A stretch of DNA of 64,000 nt from DATFDN01 sp963830565 (GTDB lineage Bacteria; Pseudomonadota; Alphaproteobacteria; Acetobacterales; Acetobacteraceae). A model generated the notes under the pieces. That model saw only the letters and a list, made by a program, of their open reading frames with translations, was not told where the DNA came from and searched no databases. The stretch lies in the NCBI GenBank assembly GCA_963830565.1, contig CAWHMO010000014.1, positions 1 through 64,000 of the forward strand, in the 5' to 3' direction. Made by a program: the position numbers and the translations under genes. Positions 35,373 through 44,772 of this stretch are shown in pieces. Each line of letters opens with the position of its first letter. Position 1 is the first letter of the stretch.

Positions 35373-37816
35373 GGGAGTTCCCGCGTCGAAGTGGATTCGC
35401 GTCCTTATTCCTCGTCTCGTTCTCCGCCGTGGCGTACGAGATCGCGCTGACGCGGTTCTTCGCCGTCGCCGAATGGTCGGAATATGGCTACTGGGTCATC
35501 TCCATCGTCATGGCGGGGTTCGCGTTGAGCGGCGTGGCGCTGGCCCTGACGCGGGAAGCGGCGGCCCGCCACGGGGCGCGGCTGCTGGCGGGCTTGCCGG
35601 CGGCGCTGGTGCTGGCGGCCGGACTGGGCTTCCGCGCCACCGTCGCCAATCCGTTCAACCCGCTGCAATTGCAGAACCAGGTCACCTGGGCGGGGCAGCT
35701 CTGGAATATCGCGGGATACTACGCGGCGCTGCTGCCGTTCTTCTTCCTTGCCGGGCTGTTCATCGGCCTGAGCTTCGTCCTGAACGCACGACGGATCGGC
35801 GTGGTGTACGGCTGGGATCTGGGGGGCGCCGGTCTGGGCGCGGCGGCGGTGACGGCGCTGATGTTCGTGCTGCCGCCGCTCGCCCTGGTGCCGGCGCTGC
35901 TGATCCCGCTAGCGGCCAGCGCGGGGTTCCAGGGACGCCGGCCGAGCATCGCCGCCGCTCTTGCCCTGATCGTGGCCGAGGCGGTTCTGCTGCTCGGGCC
36001 GCAGGCGGGGGTGAACGAGTTCAAGCCGATCTACGCGCCGCTGCACACGCCCGGCGCCCGCATCCTCGCGGAGCGCGTCTCGCCGCGCGGGCAGTACAAG
36101 CTGCTCGATGACTTCACCGAGCGGGTGGACACCGACGTTTCCAACGATTCCGGCCAGCTCGGCCTTCCCGGACCGCCACGCGCCTATGGGCTGTATCGCG
36201 ACGGCACGCGCATCGCCGCGCTGCCACGTCCGGGCGGGCTCGATGTCGGATATGCCTCCGCCGCGCTGGACGCGGCGCCCTACGAGCTGATCCCACACGC
36301 GCGGGTGCTGCTGGCCGGCGCCTCGGGCGGGTTCCGAATCGCCGAGCTGCTGGCCTTGGGCGCGGCGAAAGTCGAGGCGCTGGAACCTGATCCGGTGCTG
36401 GCCGGGGCGCTGCGGCACGGGCTGGGACCCTCCCCGGCGCCGGTCGACGATCCGCGCGTGAGCGTGCGCGCGGCCTCGCCGATAGCCGCAGCGCGGACGG
36501 GCGGGCCGTATGACGTAATCGACCTGTCGGCGGATTTCCTCGATGCGGCGGAGGCGAACCAGGCGGCGTTCAGCGTCGAGGCATTGGCCGCCGATCTGCG
36601 CGCCCTGACGCCGGGCGGCATCGTCTCGATCCCGGTCTCTATCCGCGACTTCCCGGTCTATGCCTTGCGCGTGCTGGCGACCGCGCGCGCGGCACTGCTG
36701 GAGATAGGAGTGGCGGATCCGGCGCGGAACGTCATCGCGTACCGCTCGGCCTGGGGAGTTCGCGTGCTGCTGTCCGACCGGCCCTGGGATGCGGCCCGCA
36801 TCGCGACCTTGCGTCGGTTCTGCGACGCGCGCTCCTTCGACCTCTCGTACTATCCCGGCATCGACGTGCAGGCGACGCGGGCCGGGCTGTACAACGATCT
36901 GCCCGCCGTTTCCTTCGCCTCCGGCGAGGCGGGCGCGTCCGGGCCGGACGATTCGATCGCGGACGAGGCCGGGGCGGTGCTGGCCGGCCGACCGAGCGCG
37001 TCGGAGGCGACGTTCAGCCTGGCGCCGGTCACGCTGGATCGGCCGTTCTTCTATGCCGCCTTGCGGCTCTCGCAGCTCGGCACGCTGCTGGCGCGGCTGG
37101 AGATGCTGCCGCAGGCGGAGATTGGCGCGCTGGTCAATCTGGCGGTGCTGGCCCAGGCGGCGGTGATCGCGGCGCTCGTGTTGCTGCTGCCGCTGCTCGC
37201 ATCCCGGCTGCGCGCTCCGGGCGTGTCGGTGACGCGCATCGGGCTCTACTTCCCGGCGCTTGGACTCGGGTTCCTGTTCATCGAGATCGCGCTGATCGCG
37301 CAGGCTTCTCTCTGGCTCAACGACCAGACGGGAGGCTTCGCGCTGGTGCTCACGTCCATGCTGGTGTTCTCCGGCCTGGGCAGCCTGGTATCGGGCCGCA
37401 TCGCCGTGCCCCGGCGCGGGCTGGCGGTGGCCGTGCTCGGGATCGTGCTCTGGTGCGTTGCCGCCTGGGCCGGGCTGGGGTCGCTCGCGCTGGCGACGCT
37501 CGGCTGGCCGATGCCGCTGCGGGCCTGCCTGATGGTCGCCGTGCTGGCGCCGGTCTCCTTCGCACTGGGTCTGCCGTTCCCGTTGGGGCTCGGCCGGGTC
37601 GGCGACAGCGCGGCGCTGCCCTGGGCGTGGGCGCTGAACGGTGCGTTCTCGGTGATGGCGACGCCGGCCGCGACGCTACTGGCGCGGGAGGCGGGATACG
37701 GCGCGGTTCTGCTATGCGGGGCGATGATGTATGGTATTGCCCTCGCCGCTTTCCCGATGTCGCAGAGGGTTCTTCGTTGGCACGATCTTCCGGCCTGCTC
37801 ACCCGCCGCAGACTGA
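35369..37816 (+). CDS. Membrane-embedded spermidine synthase-like protein
   Basis: The 815-residue protein has an N-terminal block of membrane helices (about residues 10-215), a central soluble Rossmann-like domain resembling aminopropyltransferases (SAM-type motif LLAGASGGFRIAELLALG near residue 312, with KVEALEPDP after it), and a C-terminal block of membrane helices (about 575-800). Fusions of this kind are widespread in bacteria and their function is unknown; they are not proven spermidine synthases. Start is GTG 35369, overlapping the hydrolase stop. The 3' end overlaps the next gene by about 40 bases. Confidence 0.8.
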   Translation: MREFPRRSGFASLFLVSFSAVAYEIALTRFFAVAEWSEYGYWVISIVMAGFALSGVALALTREAAARHGARLLAGLPAALVLAAGLGFRATVANPFNPLQLQNQVTWAGQLWNIAGYYAALLPFFFLAGLFIGLSFVLNARRIGVVYGWDLGGAGLGAAAVTALMFVLPPLALVPALLIPLAASAGFQGRRPSIAAALALIVAEAVLLLGPQAGVNEFKPIYAPLHTPGARILAERVSPRGQYKLLDDFTERVDTDVSNDSGQLGLPGPPRAYGLYRDGTRIAALPRPGGLDVGYASAALDAAPYELIPHARVLLAGASGGFRIAELLALGAAKVEALEPDPVLAGALRHGLGPSPAPVDDPRVSVRAASPIAAARTGGPYDVIDLSADFLDAAEANQAAFSVEALAADLRALTPGGIVSIPVSIRDFPVYALRVLATARAALLEIGVADPARNVIAYRSAWGVRVLLSDRPWDAARIATLRRFCDARSFDLSYYPGIDVQATRAGLYNDLPAVSFASGEAGASGPDDSIADEAGAVLAGRPSASEATFSLAPVTLDRPFFYAALRLSQLGTLLARLEMLPQAEIGALVNLAVLAQAAVIAALVLLLPLLASRLRAPGVSVTRIGLYFPALGLGFLFIEIALIAQASLWLNDQTGGFALVLTSMLVFSGLGSLVSGRIAVPRRGLAVAVLGIVLWCVAAWAGLGSLALATLGWPMPLRACLMVAVLAPVSFALGLPFPLGLGRVGDSAALPWAWALNGAFSVMATPAATLLAREAGYGAVLLCGAMMYGIALAAFPMSQRVLRWHDLPACSPAAD

Positions 37817-38676
37817 TCGCCACATCCGCCGCGCTGCCCTTCGCTTCGGCGGCGCGTGCCGCTGCCGAGCCTTGGACCCGGGCAGACTATGAGCGGGCGA
37901 TGCGCGAGTCCGGCCGGCCGGTCAGCCTGACCGACGCACAATTCGCCGAGATCCAGGCGCGCAAGCCGGCGGCGATGCAGCGCATCGCCGAGTATCTGAA
38001 GGCGCATATGGGCAACGCCGATCCGCGCGTTCTTGCCGCCTTCGAGGCGGTGCCGCGCGAGTATTTCCACTACCAGTACCAGGAGCACCGCAGCATCGGC
38101 GGCGAGGCCTATGAGGCTGACCCGAAGCCCTGGGCGATCGGCTATGGCTCGGCGCTGTCGGACTATCTGGGCCAGGCTTACATGACCCAGGCGGCCAAGC
38201 CCGGCCCGGACGACGTGACGCTGGAGATCGGAACGGGCAGCGGGTTCCAGACCGCGCTGCTGTCGCGCATCGTGCGCAAGGCCTACTCGATCGAGATCAT
38301 CGAGCCGCTGGGCAAGGCGGTGGGACGCATCTACACGCCGCTTGGCTATAACAACGTCCACACCAAGGTCGGCGACGGATATTTCGGCTGGCCGGAGGTC
38401 GAAGGCGGCTTCGACGTCATCATCGTGACCTGCGCCGCCCAGTACGCCCCGCCCGAGCTGTTCAAGCAGATGAAGCCAGGCGGGCGCCTGATCATCCCGA
38501 TCGGCCAGCCGTTCAAGCGCGGTCAGGTGCTGTACGTCTATACAAAGGACGCCGAGGGGAAGGTGCATTCGCGCCGGGACATGGGCGTGTTCTTCATCCC
38601 GATGACCGGGGAGATGATGAAGGCGAAGGCGGCGGGGCCCGTCACTCAGCCGGGCGCCAAGCCCGCCAGCGGCTGA
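37777..38676 (+). CDS. PCMT-like methyltransferase with a Tat signal peptide
   Basis: The 299-residue protein resembles protein-L-isoaspartate O-methyltransferase. The SAM-binding motif is VTLEIGTGSGFQTALLSRIV near residue 149, and VPREYFHYQYQ and PPELFKQMKPGGRLIIPIG follow the PCMT pattern. The start chosen is TTG 37777, behind AGAGGG. The N-terminus then reads SSGLLTRRRLIATSAALPFA, a twin-arginine signal with cleavage after ARA. Export would place a SAM-dependent enzyme outside the cytosol, which is unusual. It overlaps the preceding membrane protein gene. Confidence 0.8.
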   Translation: MARSSGLLTRRRLIATSAALPFASAARAAAEPWTRADYERAMRESGRPVSLTDAQFAEIQARKPAAMQRIAEYLKAHMGNADPRVLAAFEAVPREYFHYQYQEHRSIGGEAYEADPKPWAIGYGSALSDYLGQAYMTQAAKPGPDDVTLEIGTGSGFQTALLSRIVRKAYSIEIIEPLGKAVGRIYTPLGYNNVHTKVGDGYFGWPEVEGGFDVIIVTCAAQYAPPELFKQMKPGGRLIIPIGQPFKRGQVLYVYTKDAEGKVHSRRDMGVFFIPMTGEMMKAKAAGPVTQPGAKPASG

Positions 38677-38752
38677 TTTCGGCATAAACCAATTTGGTTG
38701 TTCCCCCCGGGCCGCGGCTCGTAAGCTCTCACCGGAAGCCAGGGAGGACATC

Positions 38753-39535
38753 GTGCCTGCGTTCGACACCGAGTTGCTGCGACGGATCGCACCGGTCTTC
38801 GCGCACGACGCACGGCGGGCCGCGCGTCAGCAGGACATCATTGGGGCGATCGGCCCGATCCTGCAGGCGACGCTGGTCGAATACGACATGGCGACGCCTC
38901 TGCGCGCGGCGCATTTCCTCGCCCAGACATGCACCGAGTCGTTCGGGTTCTCCACCACCGAGGAGGAAGCCTCCGGTCAGGCGTACGAAGGCCGGCGCGA
39001 TCTCGGCAACACCCAGCGCGGCGATGGGCCGCGCTTCAAGGGGCGCGGGCTGATCCAGCTCACCGGTCGAACGAACTATGCCCTGTACTCGGAGGCTCCA
39101 AATCTCGACCTCATCGCCCATCCCGAGCTGGCCGCCGATCCCTCCCCGTCGCTGCGGCTTGCCTGCGAATATTGGAAGAACAAGGCTCTCAATACCTTCG
39201 CCGATTGGGACGATGCGCTGACCATCACCTGCCGGATCAATGGCGGGTTCAACGGGCTCGACACGCGCCTTGGCTATCTGGCCAAGGCAAAGGCGGCGCT
39301 TGGGGCAGTCGGGGTGGCACCCGCATTGCCCATACTGCGGCGCGGCGCCAAGGGACCGGCGGTGGTGCGACTCCAGGTGCGGTTGCGCCGCCAGGGCTAC
39401 GCCGTGGGAACCGACGGCGATTTCGGGTCAGGAACGGAAACCGCGCTGATCGAGTTCCAGGGGGATAACGGCCTGCAGGCCGACGGCGAGGCCGGGCCGG
39501 CGGTCTGGGACGCGCTCGAGACTCCCTTAGCGTGA
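38753..39535 (+). CDS. GH19 chitinase-like endolysin with a peptidoglycan-binding domain
   Basis: The 260-residue product has a GH19 glycosidase domain (residues 1-185). AAHFLAQTCTESFGF carries the probable catalytic E62, with RFKGRGLIQLTGRTNYALYS and ITCRINGGFNGLDTRL also present. It ends in a PG_binding_1 repeat (residues about 194-255, GPAVVRLQVRLRRQGY...GDFGSGTETALIEFQ). This is the architecture of phage endolysins. No signal peptide, holin or other phage gene adjoins. Start is GTG 38753 after AGGGAGGA. It overlaps the next gene by four bases. Confidence 0.88.
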   Translation: MPAFDTELLRRIAPVFAHDARRAARQQDIIGAIGPILQATLVEYDMATPLRAAHFLAQTCTESFGFSTTEEEASGQAYEGRRDLGNTQRGDGPRFKGRGLIQLTGRTNYALYSEAPNLDLIAHPELAADPSPSLRLACEYWKNKALNTFADWDDALTITCRINGGFNGLDTRLGYLAKAKAALGAVGVAPALPILRRGAKGPAVVRLQVRLRRQGYAVGTDGDFGSGTETALIEFQGDNGLQADGEAGPAVWDALETPLA

Positions 39536-39963
39536 GGCGGCCAGTCGCTTGGCTCCTGCTTCTTGTCCTGTCGCTGCCGGCCGCCGGCACGGCGCGGGCT
39601 TCTTGCAGCCCGCCCGAGCGGATGCGATTCGCGCCCGGCGCCAGTTCGACCGAGCTGAAGGGCGGCATCCCGCGCGGCGGCCGCGACTGCTATTCGATCA
39701 CTGCCCGTGGGGGACAGTTTCTCTCGGTCTCGCAGCCCGGCCGGGAGGAGAGCAACATTGTCTTGCAGCTCTACAGGCCGGGCTGGAGGATCGTTCCGAC
39801 CGGCGACGGGCCGGTGATTGGCGGACGAACGCTGCCGGGCGCGGGCCGGGGGCAGGATGCGCCGCGATGGTCGGGCACGCTTCCAGTCGGCGGAACCTAC
39901 CTCCTGGTGCTCGGCACAAGCTGGGGCGGCGGGGAGTACGCCCTTCGGGTCGAGGTCCGCTGA
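39532..39963 (+). CDS. Secreted PPC-like beta-sandwich protein
   Basis: The 143-residue product has a signal peptide (residues 1-23) and a beta-rich body: CYSITARGGQFLSVSQPG, ESNIVLQLYRPGWRI, and a C-terminal GTLPVGGTYLLVLGTSWGGG. This matches the pattern of pre-peptidase C-terminal (PPC)-like domains. It starts at GTG 39532 overlapping the endolysin stop, so the two are translationally coupled. It could modulate or inhibit the lysin, but that is only an inference from coupling. Confidence 0.6.
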   Translation: MRRPVAWLLLLVLSLPAAGTARASCSPPERMRFAPGASSTELKGGIPRGGRDCYSITARGGQFLSVSQPGREESNIVLQLYRPGWRIVPTGDGPVIGGRTLPGAGRGQDAPRWSGTLPVGGTYLLVLGTSWGGGEYALRVEVR

Positions 39964-40024
39964 GCCGGACACTTGCCGGCGCGCCGCGAGCGCGGGACGA
40001 TGGGCCGTTTTCCAGGAGACGCGG

Positions 40025-40645
40025 ATGACCGACCGATACGTGATCACCGACGAGGCCGCGCTGGATGCGCTGTACGGCGTCCCCTCGGAAGGGGCACTGC
40101 GCAAGGAGGTCGATCACATCCACCCGCACTACCGCGCCTTCATCGACGCGGCGCCTTTCGTCGCAGTGGCGACCGCCGGGCCGGGCGGGCTGGACGTCTC
40201 GCCGCGCGGCGACCCGGCCGGGTTCGCGGTCGTGGACGATCCGCACACGCTGCTGCTGCCCGACCGGCGCGGCAATAACCGTGTGGACACATTGCGCAAC
40301 CTGGTTCACGACCCGCGCATCGCCCTGCTGTTCCTGATCCCCGGCATCGGCGAGACTCTGCGGGTGAACGGACGGGCGTCGATTTCGGTCGATCCCGCGC
40401 TGCTGGAGCGCTTTCCGGCCCAGGGCAAGCTGCCGCGTTCGGTGATCGTCGTGCATGCCGAACGGGTGTATTTCCAGTGCCCGAAGGCGCTGGTGCGCTC
40501 CGAGCTGTGGAACCCCGACCGGCGCATCCCACGCAATGCGCTGCCCAGTACAGGCACGATCCTGGCCGATATCACGCGCGGCGCGATCGATGGGCAGACC
40601 TATGATGCGGCGTATCCGGAGCGGCTGCGGCAAACGATCTATTGA
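40025..40645 (+). CDS. FMN-dependent PPOX-type flavoprotein (MSMEG_1061-like)
   Basis: The 206-residue protein has the split-barrel flavin-binding fold: FVAVATAGPGGLDVSPRGDP, LLLPDRRGNNRVDTLRNLV, and LLFLIPGIGETLRVNGRA. The C-terminal segment VHAERVYFQCPKALVRSELW closely follows the MSMEG_1061-type pyridoxamine-oxidase-like group. Its substrate is unknown. It starts at ATG 40025 after CAGGAG. Confidence 0.87.
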   Translation: MTDRYVITDEAALDALYGVPSEGALRKEVDHIHPHYRAFIDAAPFVAVATAGPGGLDVSPRGDPAGFAVVDDPHTLLLPDRRGNNRVDTLRNLVHDPRIALLFLIPGIGETLRVNGRASISVDPALLERFPAQGKLPRSVIVVHAERVYFQCPKALVRSELWNPDRRIPRNALPSTGTILADITRGAIDGQTYDAAYPERLRQTIY

Positions 40646-40709
40646 AGCTGCCGAGCGCACCCGAGCGGGCCGGCGGCTGTTGAGCGGAAAGCCTAACAGG
40701 AAACCGGCC

Positions 40710-41582
40710 ATGGCCACCGATCCCAAGACCGCCCACACCCAGCCGCCGATGCATGAGGAGCAGCAGTCTCCGCCAGGGCACGAACGGGACATGCGGACCA
40801 AGCCCGACCACGGCGAGACGAGCTACAAGGGTAGCGGCAAGCTCGCCGGACGCGCCGCGATCATCACCGGTGCTGACTCCGGCATCGGCCGTGCAGTCGC
40901 GATCGCCTTCGCGCGCGAGGGCGCCGACGTTCTGATCGCCTACCTGAACGAACACGACGACGCGAAGGAGACCGCGAGCTGGGTGGAAAAGGCCGGCCGC
41001 CGCGCCGTTGTGGTGGCGGGCGACATCTCCGAACAGGCGCACTGCCGCGAGCTGGTGCAGCGCGCGGTCAACGAGTTCGGGCAACTCGACGTTCTCGTGA
41101 ACAATGCGGCGATGCAGCGCACGCATGAGAGCCTGGACGAGATCAGCGCCGAGGAATGGGACCAGACGTTCCGTACCAACATCTACTCCCAGTTCTATCT
41201 CTGCCAGGCGGCGGTGCCGCACATGAAGCCGGGGGCGGCGATCGTGAACACCACCTCGGTCAACGCCAAGACGCCCTCGCCGCAGCTCCTGGCGTACGCG
41301 ACCACCAAGGGCGCGATCGCCAACTTCACCGCGGGTCTGGCGCAGCTTCTGGCCGAGAAGGGCATCCGGGTGAATTGCGTTGCGCCCGGCCCGATCTGGA
41401 CGCCTCTCATCCCCTCCACCATGCCGGCAAAGAAGGTGGAAAGCTTTGGCGAGCAGGTGCCGCTCGGGCGACCCGGACAGCCGGCGGAGCTCGCGGGGGC
41501 ATACGTGTTCCTCGCCTCCGATTATGCGAGCTACGTCTCCGGCGCGCTGATCCCGGTGACCGGCGGCAAGCCGATGCTGTGA
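40710..41582 (+). CDS. Short-chain dehydrogenase/reductase (YhdF/YghA-like)
   Basis: The 290-residue protein has a hydrophilic N-terminal extension of about 45 residues, then the SDR core. ITGADSGIGRAVA is the cofactor glycine motif, LVNNAAMQ the NNAA motif, and YATTK the catalytic Tyr-x3-Lys. The extension and sequence match the general-stress SDR subgroup (YghA, YhdF). It starts at ATG 40710. It is followed by a small membrane protein gene after 14 bases. Confidence 0.9.
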   Translation: MATDPKTAHTQPPMHEEQQSPPGHERDMRTKPDHGETSYKGSGKLAGRAAIITGADSGIGRAVAIAFAREGADVLIAYLNEHDDAKETASWVEKAGRRAVVVAGDISEQAHCRELVQRAVNEFGQLDVLVNNAAMQRTHESLDEISAEEWDQTFRTNIYSQFYLCQAAVPHMKPGAAIVNTTSVNAKTPSPQLLAYATTKGAIANFTAGLAQLLAEKGIRVNCVAPGPIWTPLIPSTMPAKKVESFGEQVPLGRPGQPAELAGAYVFLASDYASYVSGALIPVTGGKPML

Positions 41583-41596
41583 GAAGGAACATCGGA

Positions 41597-41956
41597 ATGG
41601 ATCCGGTTATTCTGGCTCGTGCTCTCGGATGGTTCAGCGTCGGATTGGGCCTGACCGAAGTTGTGGCGGGACAAAGCCTGAACCGCTGCCTTGGGATGCG
41701 TGGGCCACCCTGGCTGACGCGGCTCTTCGGGCTGCGCGAGATCGGCGTCGGGATCGGACTGCTGACCGCATCCCGGCTCGCGCCCTGGATGTGGGGACGC
41801 GCAGCTGGCGACGCGCTGGACTTGGCCGCGCTCGGGGCCGCTCTGGAACCGTCCAACGAGCGGCGCAACAGCGCCGGGATTGCGTTGGCGATGGTTGCCG
41901 GGATTACGGTGCTTGACGTGCTCTGCGCGAGGGAGCTGCGCCGGCGCGCATTGTAG
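41597..41956 (+). CDS. Small membrane protein, DUF4267-like
   Basis: The 119-residue product has about three or four hydrophobic helices: ARALGWFSVGLGLTEVVAG, LFGLREIGVGIGLLTA, GDALDLAALGAAL and GIALAMVAGITVLDVLCA. The segment LTRLFGLREIGVG is typical of small inner-membrane proteins of unknown function found beside stress-related SDRs. Start is ATG 41597 after GAAGGAA. It probably forms a transcript with the SDR gene. Confidence 0.7.
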   Translation: MDPVILARALGWFSVGLGLTEVVAGQSLNRCLGMRGPPWLTRLFGLREIGVGIGLLTASRLAPWMWGRAAGDALDLAALGAALEPSNERRNSAGIALAMVAGITVLDVLCARELRRRAL

Positions 41957-42209
41957 CGCTGCCCTGTTCACTGCGATGACCCCGTCGCGGCGGCGAGCGG
42001 CGTCGCCTGGGCGGAGTGTGGTTTTTGCGACGTTCAACAACCCTAGGACGCGAGCATCCGACCGGAGGTGCCTGTTCCCGCATAGGCAGTTCACCATCTT
42101 CCCCAATCGTGCCTCTAGACCCAGCAGTCACGGTTGCTGGTATGACTATCTTGCAAGCGTCAGTTGAAGCCAATTAAGGGCATGTCTGGCGCTGGCAGGG
42201 GGGACGCCG

Positions 42210-44594
42210 ATGCGGGCGACGAGCGATGACCGTGGTCGCATCCGGGACGAGCTGCTGGCCGAGATCGTGCCGCGGCAGCCGCTCCTGGCGGTCATCCACG
42301 CGGTCACGGGGTTTCTGTTCGCGTCGGGCCTGGCGGGCGCCGCGCCGACCCCTGTGCTCGCCGCCTGGCTCGGCTATATAGGGCTCTCGCAGGCGGTCCG
42401 CCTGATTCTGCGGTACCGCCACGTGGCGGGCAGGCTGTCACTTGACCCGGCCGTTTGGCTCGTCGCGACCTCGGCGGCGGCCGGCGTCGGCTGGGGCTTG
42501 GCCGGTGCGCTTTTCGCCAGCTTAGGCTCACCGGCCCAGCAGATGCTCGTGCCCTTCTTTCTCGCCGGCATGGCGGCGGGCGCGGTAGCCAATCTCGCCG
42601 GCGATCTTCCAGTCCTCTACGCATTCCTCCTCCCCGCGCTCCTGCCCTACGCAGCGCGCCTCGCGCTGGCCGGAGAGCCGGCCGCGCACACGATGGCGCT
42701 CACAATTCTGGCCTACGCGGCCGGCCTCTCGGCCGTGGCCTATCAGGTGCATCGTTCGTTCCGGCGGTCGGTCGAGCTGCACATCGAAAACGCGCGCTTG
42801 GTCGCGGACCTGGAGCAGGCGCAGCGCGGCCTCGAGCGGCTGGTCGAGCGGCGCGGCGCCGAGCTGGACGCGGTGATGGAGACCGTGCCGGTAGCCGTCT
42901 GGCTCGCGCATGACCCCCAGGCGCGGCGGATCACAGGCAGCCGCCGCGCCGCCGAGATGCTGCGCCTCGAGCCAGGAGACAACGCGTCCCTCACCGCCAG
43001 GCAGGGGGAACGAGCGCGAGACTTCCGCGTGCTCCGAGACGGCGAGGAGGTGCCGGCCCAGGATTTGCCCCTGCAGCGGGCTGCGCGCGGCGACCCGGTG
43101 AATGGCGAGGAACTCCGCGTGATCTTCGCGGATGGCGCGCTGTTCGACATGCTGATCAGCGCCGCCACGGTGCGAGACGCGGCGGGCAAGCCCACGGGCG
43201 CGGTTGGCGCCGCGGTGGATATCACCGAGCGCAAGCGGGCCGAGGAACGGATCAGGCACTTGGCCCACCACGACCAGCTCACCGATCTGCCGAACCGGGC
43301 CCTGCTTCAGGACCGGCTGCGACAGGCGCTGGCCCTCGCGCATCGCGGCGGCTCGCGCGTCGGCCTGCTGCTGCTTGACCTCGATTGCTTCAAGGATCTC
43401 AACGACACGCTCGGCCACCCGGCCGGCGATTGGCTGTTGCGTGCGGTCGCGGACCGGCTCGGGGCGGCAATCCGCCCCAGCGACACGCTGGCCCGTCTCG
43501 GGGGGGACGAATTCGCCGTCGTCCAGCCCGGCCTGGACGGACCCGAAGGCGCGGCCGCGCTGGCCCAGAGGCTGATCGACACGCTCGTGGCGCCGTTCCC
43601 GCTGGAGGCGCAGGAAGTACACGTCTCGGCCAGCGTCGGCGTCGCGGTCTTCCCGGAACATAGCAAGCATGCGGACGGGCTGGTCCGGAAAGCCGACCTG
43701 GCGCTCTATCGCGCCAAGCAGGACGGCCGCGGCAGGTCCCGCTTCTTCGAGCCGGCGATGGACGCCGAGGTGCAGGCCCGGCGAAGGCTCGAGCGGGAGC
43801 TGCGCCGCGCGCTCAAACGAGACGAATTCACGCTCCACTACCAGCCGCAGGTCAATCTCATGACCGACCGAGTGGAGAGCGTGGAGGCACTGGTGCGCTG
43901 GCGGCATCCAGAGCGCGGGCTGGTGCTGCCGGGCGAGTTCATCCCCGCCGCCGAGGCGAGCGGGCTCATCCGCCCGCTCGGCGCATGGGTGCTGGCCGAG
44001 GCCTGCCGGCAGGCCAGGGCGTGGCGGGACGCCGGGCTGGAGCTCGTGATAGCGGTGAATCTATCGCCCGCGCAGCTTCGCCACGACGGCATGCTGTCCG
44101 AGATCGACGGCGCCCTGCGCGGGAGCGGCCTCGACCCGCGTTGGCTCGAGTTGGAGATTACCGAAAGCCTGTTGCTGGAGCTCTCCGAGGGCGCGACCGA
44201 CTGCACCCTGTGCGGCCTCATCGCGCGCGGCATACGGCTGGCCCTGGACGATTTCGGGACCGGTTATAGCTCGCTGGCCTCCCTCAGGCGCTTGCCCGTG
44301 TCGAAAATCAAGATCGACCGCTCGTTCGTGCGCGACATCGGCCGCGATCCGGAGGACGAGGCGGTGGTGCAAGCGATGGTGAGTCTGGGCCACGCGCTCG
44401 GCAAGCGGGTGGTGGCCGAGGGGGTGGAAAACGAGGTGCAGCTTGCCTTCCTGCGCCGGCTGGGCTGCGACGCGGCGCAGGGTTTCCTGCTTGCCCGGCC
44501 GATGACGGCCGCGGAGATCGGGCCCCTGCTCGCGAATTTGGCGTCGCCACTCGATCCGGATCTCCATTTGACGGCATGGCAAAGGGTAAGTTAG
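42210..44594 (+). CDS. Membrane PAS-GGDEF-EAL protein (c-di-GMP turnover)
   Basis: The 794-residue protein has N-terminal membrane helices (about residues 25-180), a coiled segment, a PAS/PAC domain (about 215-342), a GGDEF domain with intact GGDEF at 431-435 and a preceding RxxD inhibition site (R422-D425), and an EAL domain beginning ESVEALVRWRHP (E559-L561). The EAL domain continues with ELEITESLLLE and LDDFGTGYSSL. Both diguanylate cyclase and phosphodiesterase signatures look intact, so it may have either or both activities. It stands alone with about 250 bases upstream. Confidence 0.93.
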   Translation: MRATSDDRGRIRDELLAEIVPRQPLLAVIHAVTGFLFASGLAGAAPTPVLAAWLGYIGLSQAVRLILRYRHVAGRLSLDPAVWLVATSAAAGVGWGLAGALFASLGSPAQQMLVPFFLAGMAAGAVANLAGDLPVLYAFLLPALLPYAARLALAGEPAAHTMALTILAYAAGLSAVAYQVHRSFRRSVELHIENARLVADLEQAQRGLERLVERRGAELDAVMETVPVAVWLAHDPQARRITGSRRAAEMLRLEPGDNASLTARQGERARDFRVLRDGEEVPAQDLPLQRAARGDPVNGEELRVIFADGALFDMLISAATVRDAAGKPTGAVGAAVDITERKRAEERIRHLAHHDQLTDLPNRALLQDRLRQALALAHRGGSRVGLLLLDLDCFKDLNDTLGHPAGDWLLRAVADRLGAAIRPSDTLARLGGDEFAVVQPGLDGPEGAAALAQRLIDTLVAPFPLEAQEVHVSASVGVAVFPEHSKHADGLVRKADLALYRAKQDGRGRSRFFEPAMDAEVQARRRLERELRRALKRDEFTLHYQPQVNLMTDRVESVEALVRWRHPERGLVLPGEFIPAAEASGLIRPLGAWVLAEACRQARAWRDAGLELVIAVNLSPAQLRHDGMLSEIDGALRGSGLDPRWLELEITESLLLELSEGATDCTLCGLIARGIRLALDDFGTGYSSLASLRRLPVSKIKIDRSFVRDIGRDPEDEAVVQAMVSLGHALGKRVVAEGVENEVQLAFLRRLGCDAAQGFLLARPMTAAEIGPLLANLASPLDPDLHLTAWQRVS

Positions 44595-44772
44595 CGGGTT
44601 AGGCTCATCTGCCGGCGTTGATCTACGAGAGTGATCCGACAGCATAGGCGGCCTGTGCCGTTTGTGCCGCGTAGCGCACGTGTAGCTGGTAGTCCGTGTA
44701 CGTTGCGGTTTCGTGCTGTACTTTGGCGCACGACCTCTGGCAATGTCGGCTCCGCCAACGCGGAGGGACATG

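Noticed and set aside
35369..37816. Naming the 815-residue membrane protein a spermidine synthase
   Set aside because: The central domain resembles aminopropyltransferases, but the membrane fusion family has no established activity, so only the fold similarity is claimed.
38753..39535. Prophage region around the endolysin
   Set aside because: No capsid, tail, terminase, integrase or holin gene is present on either side.
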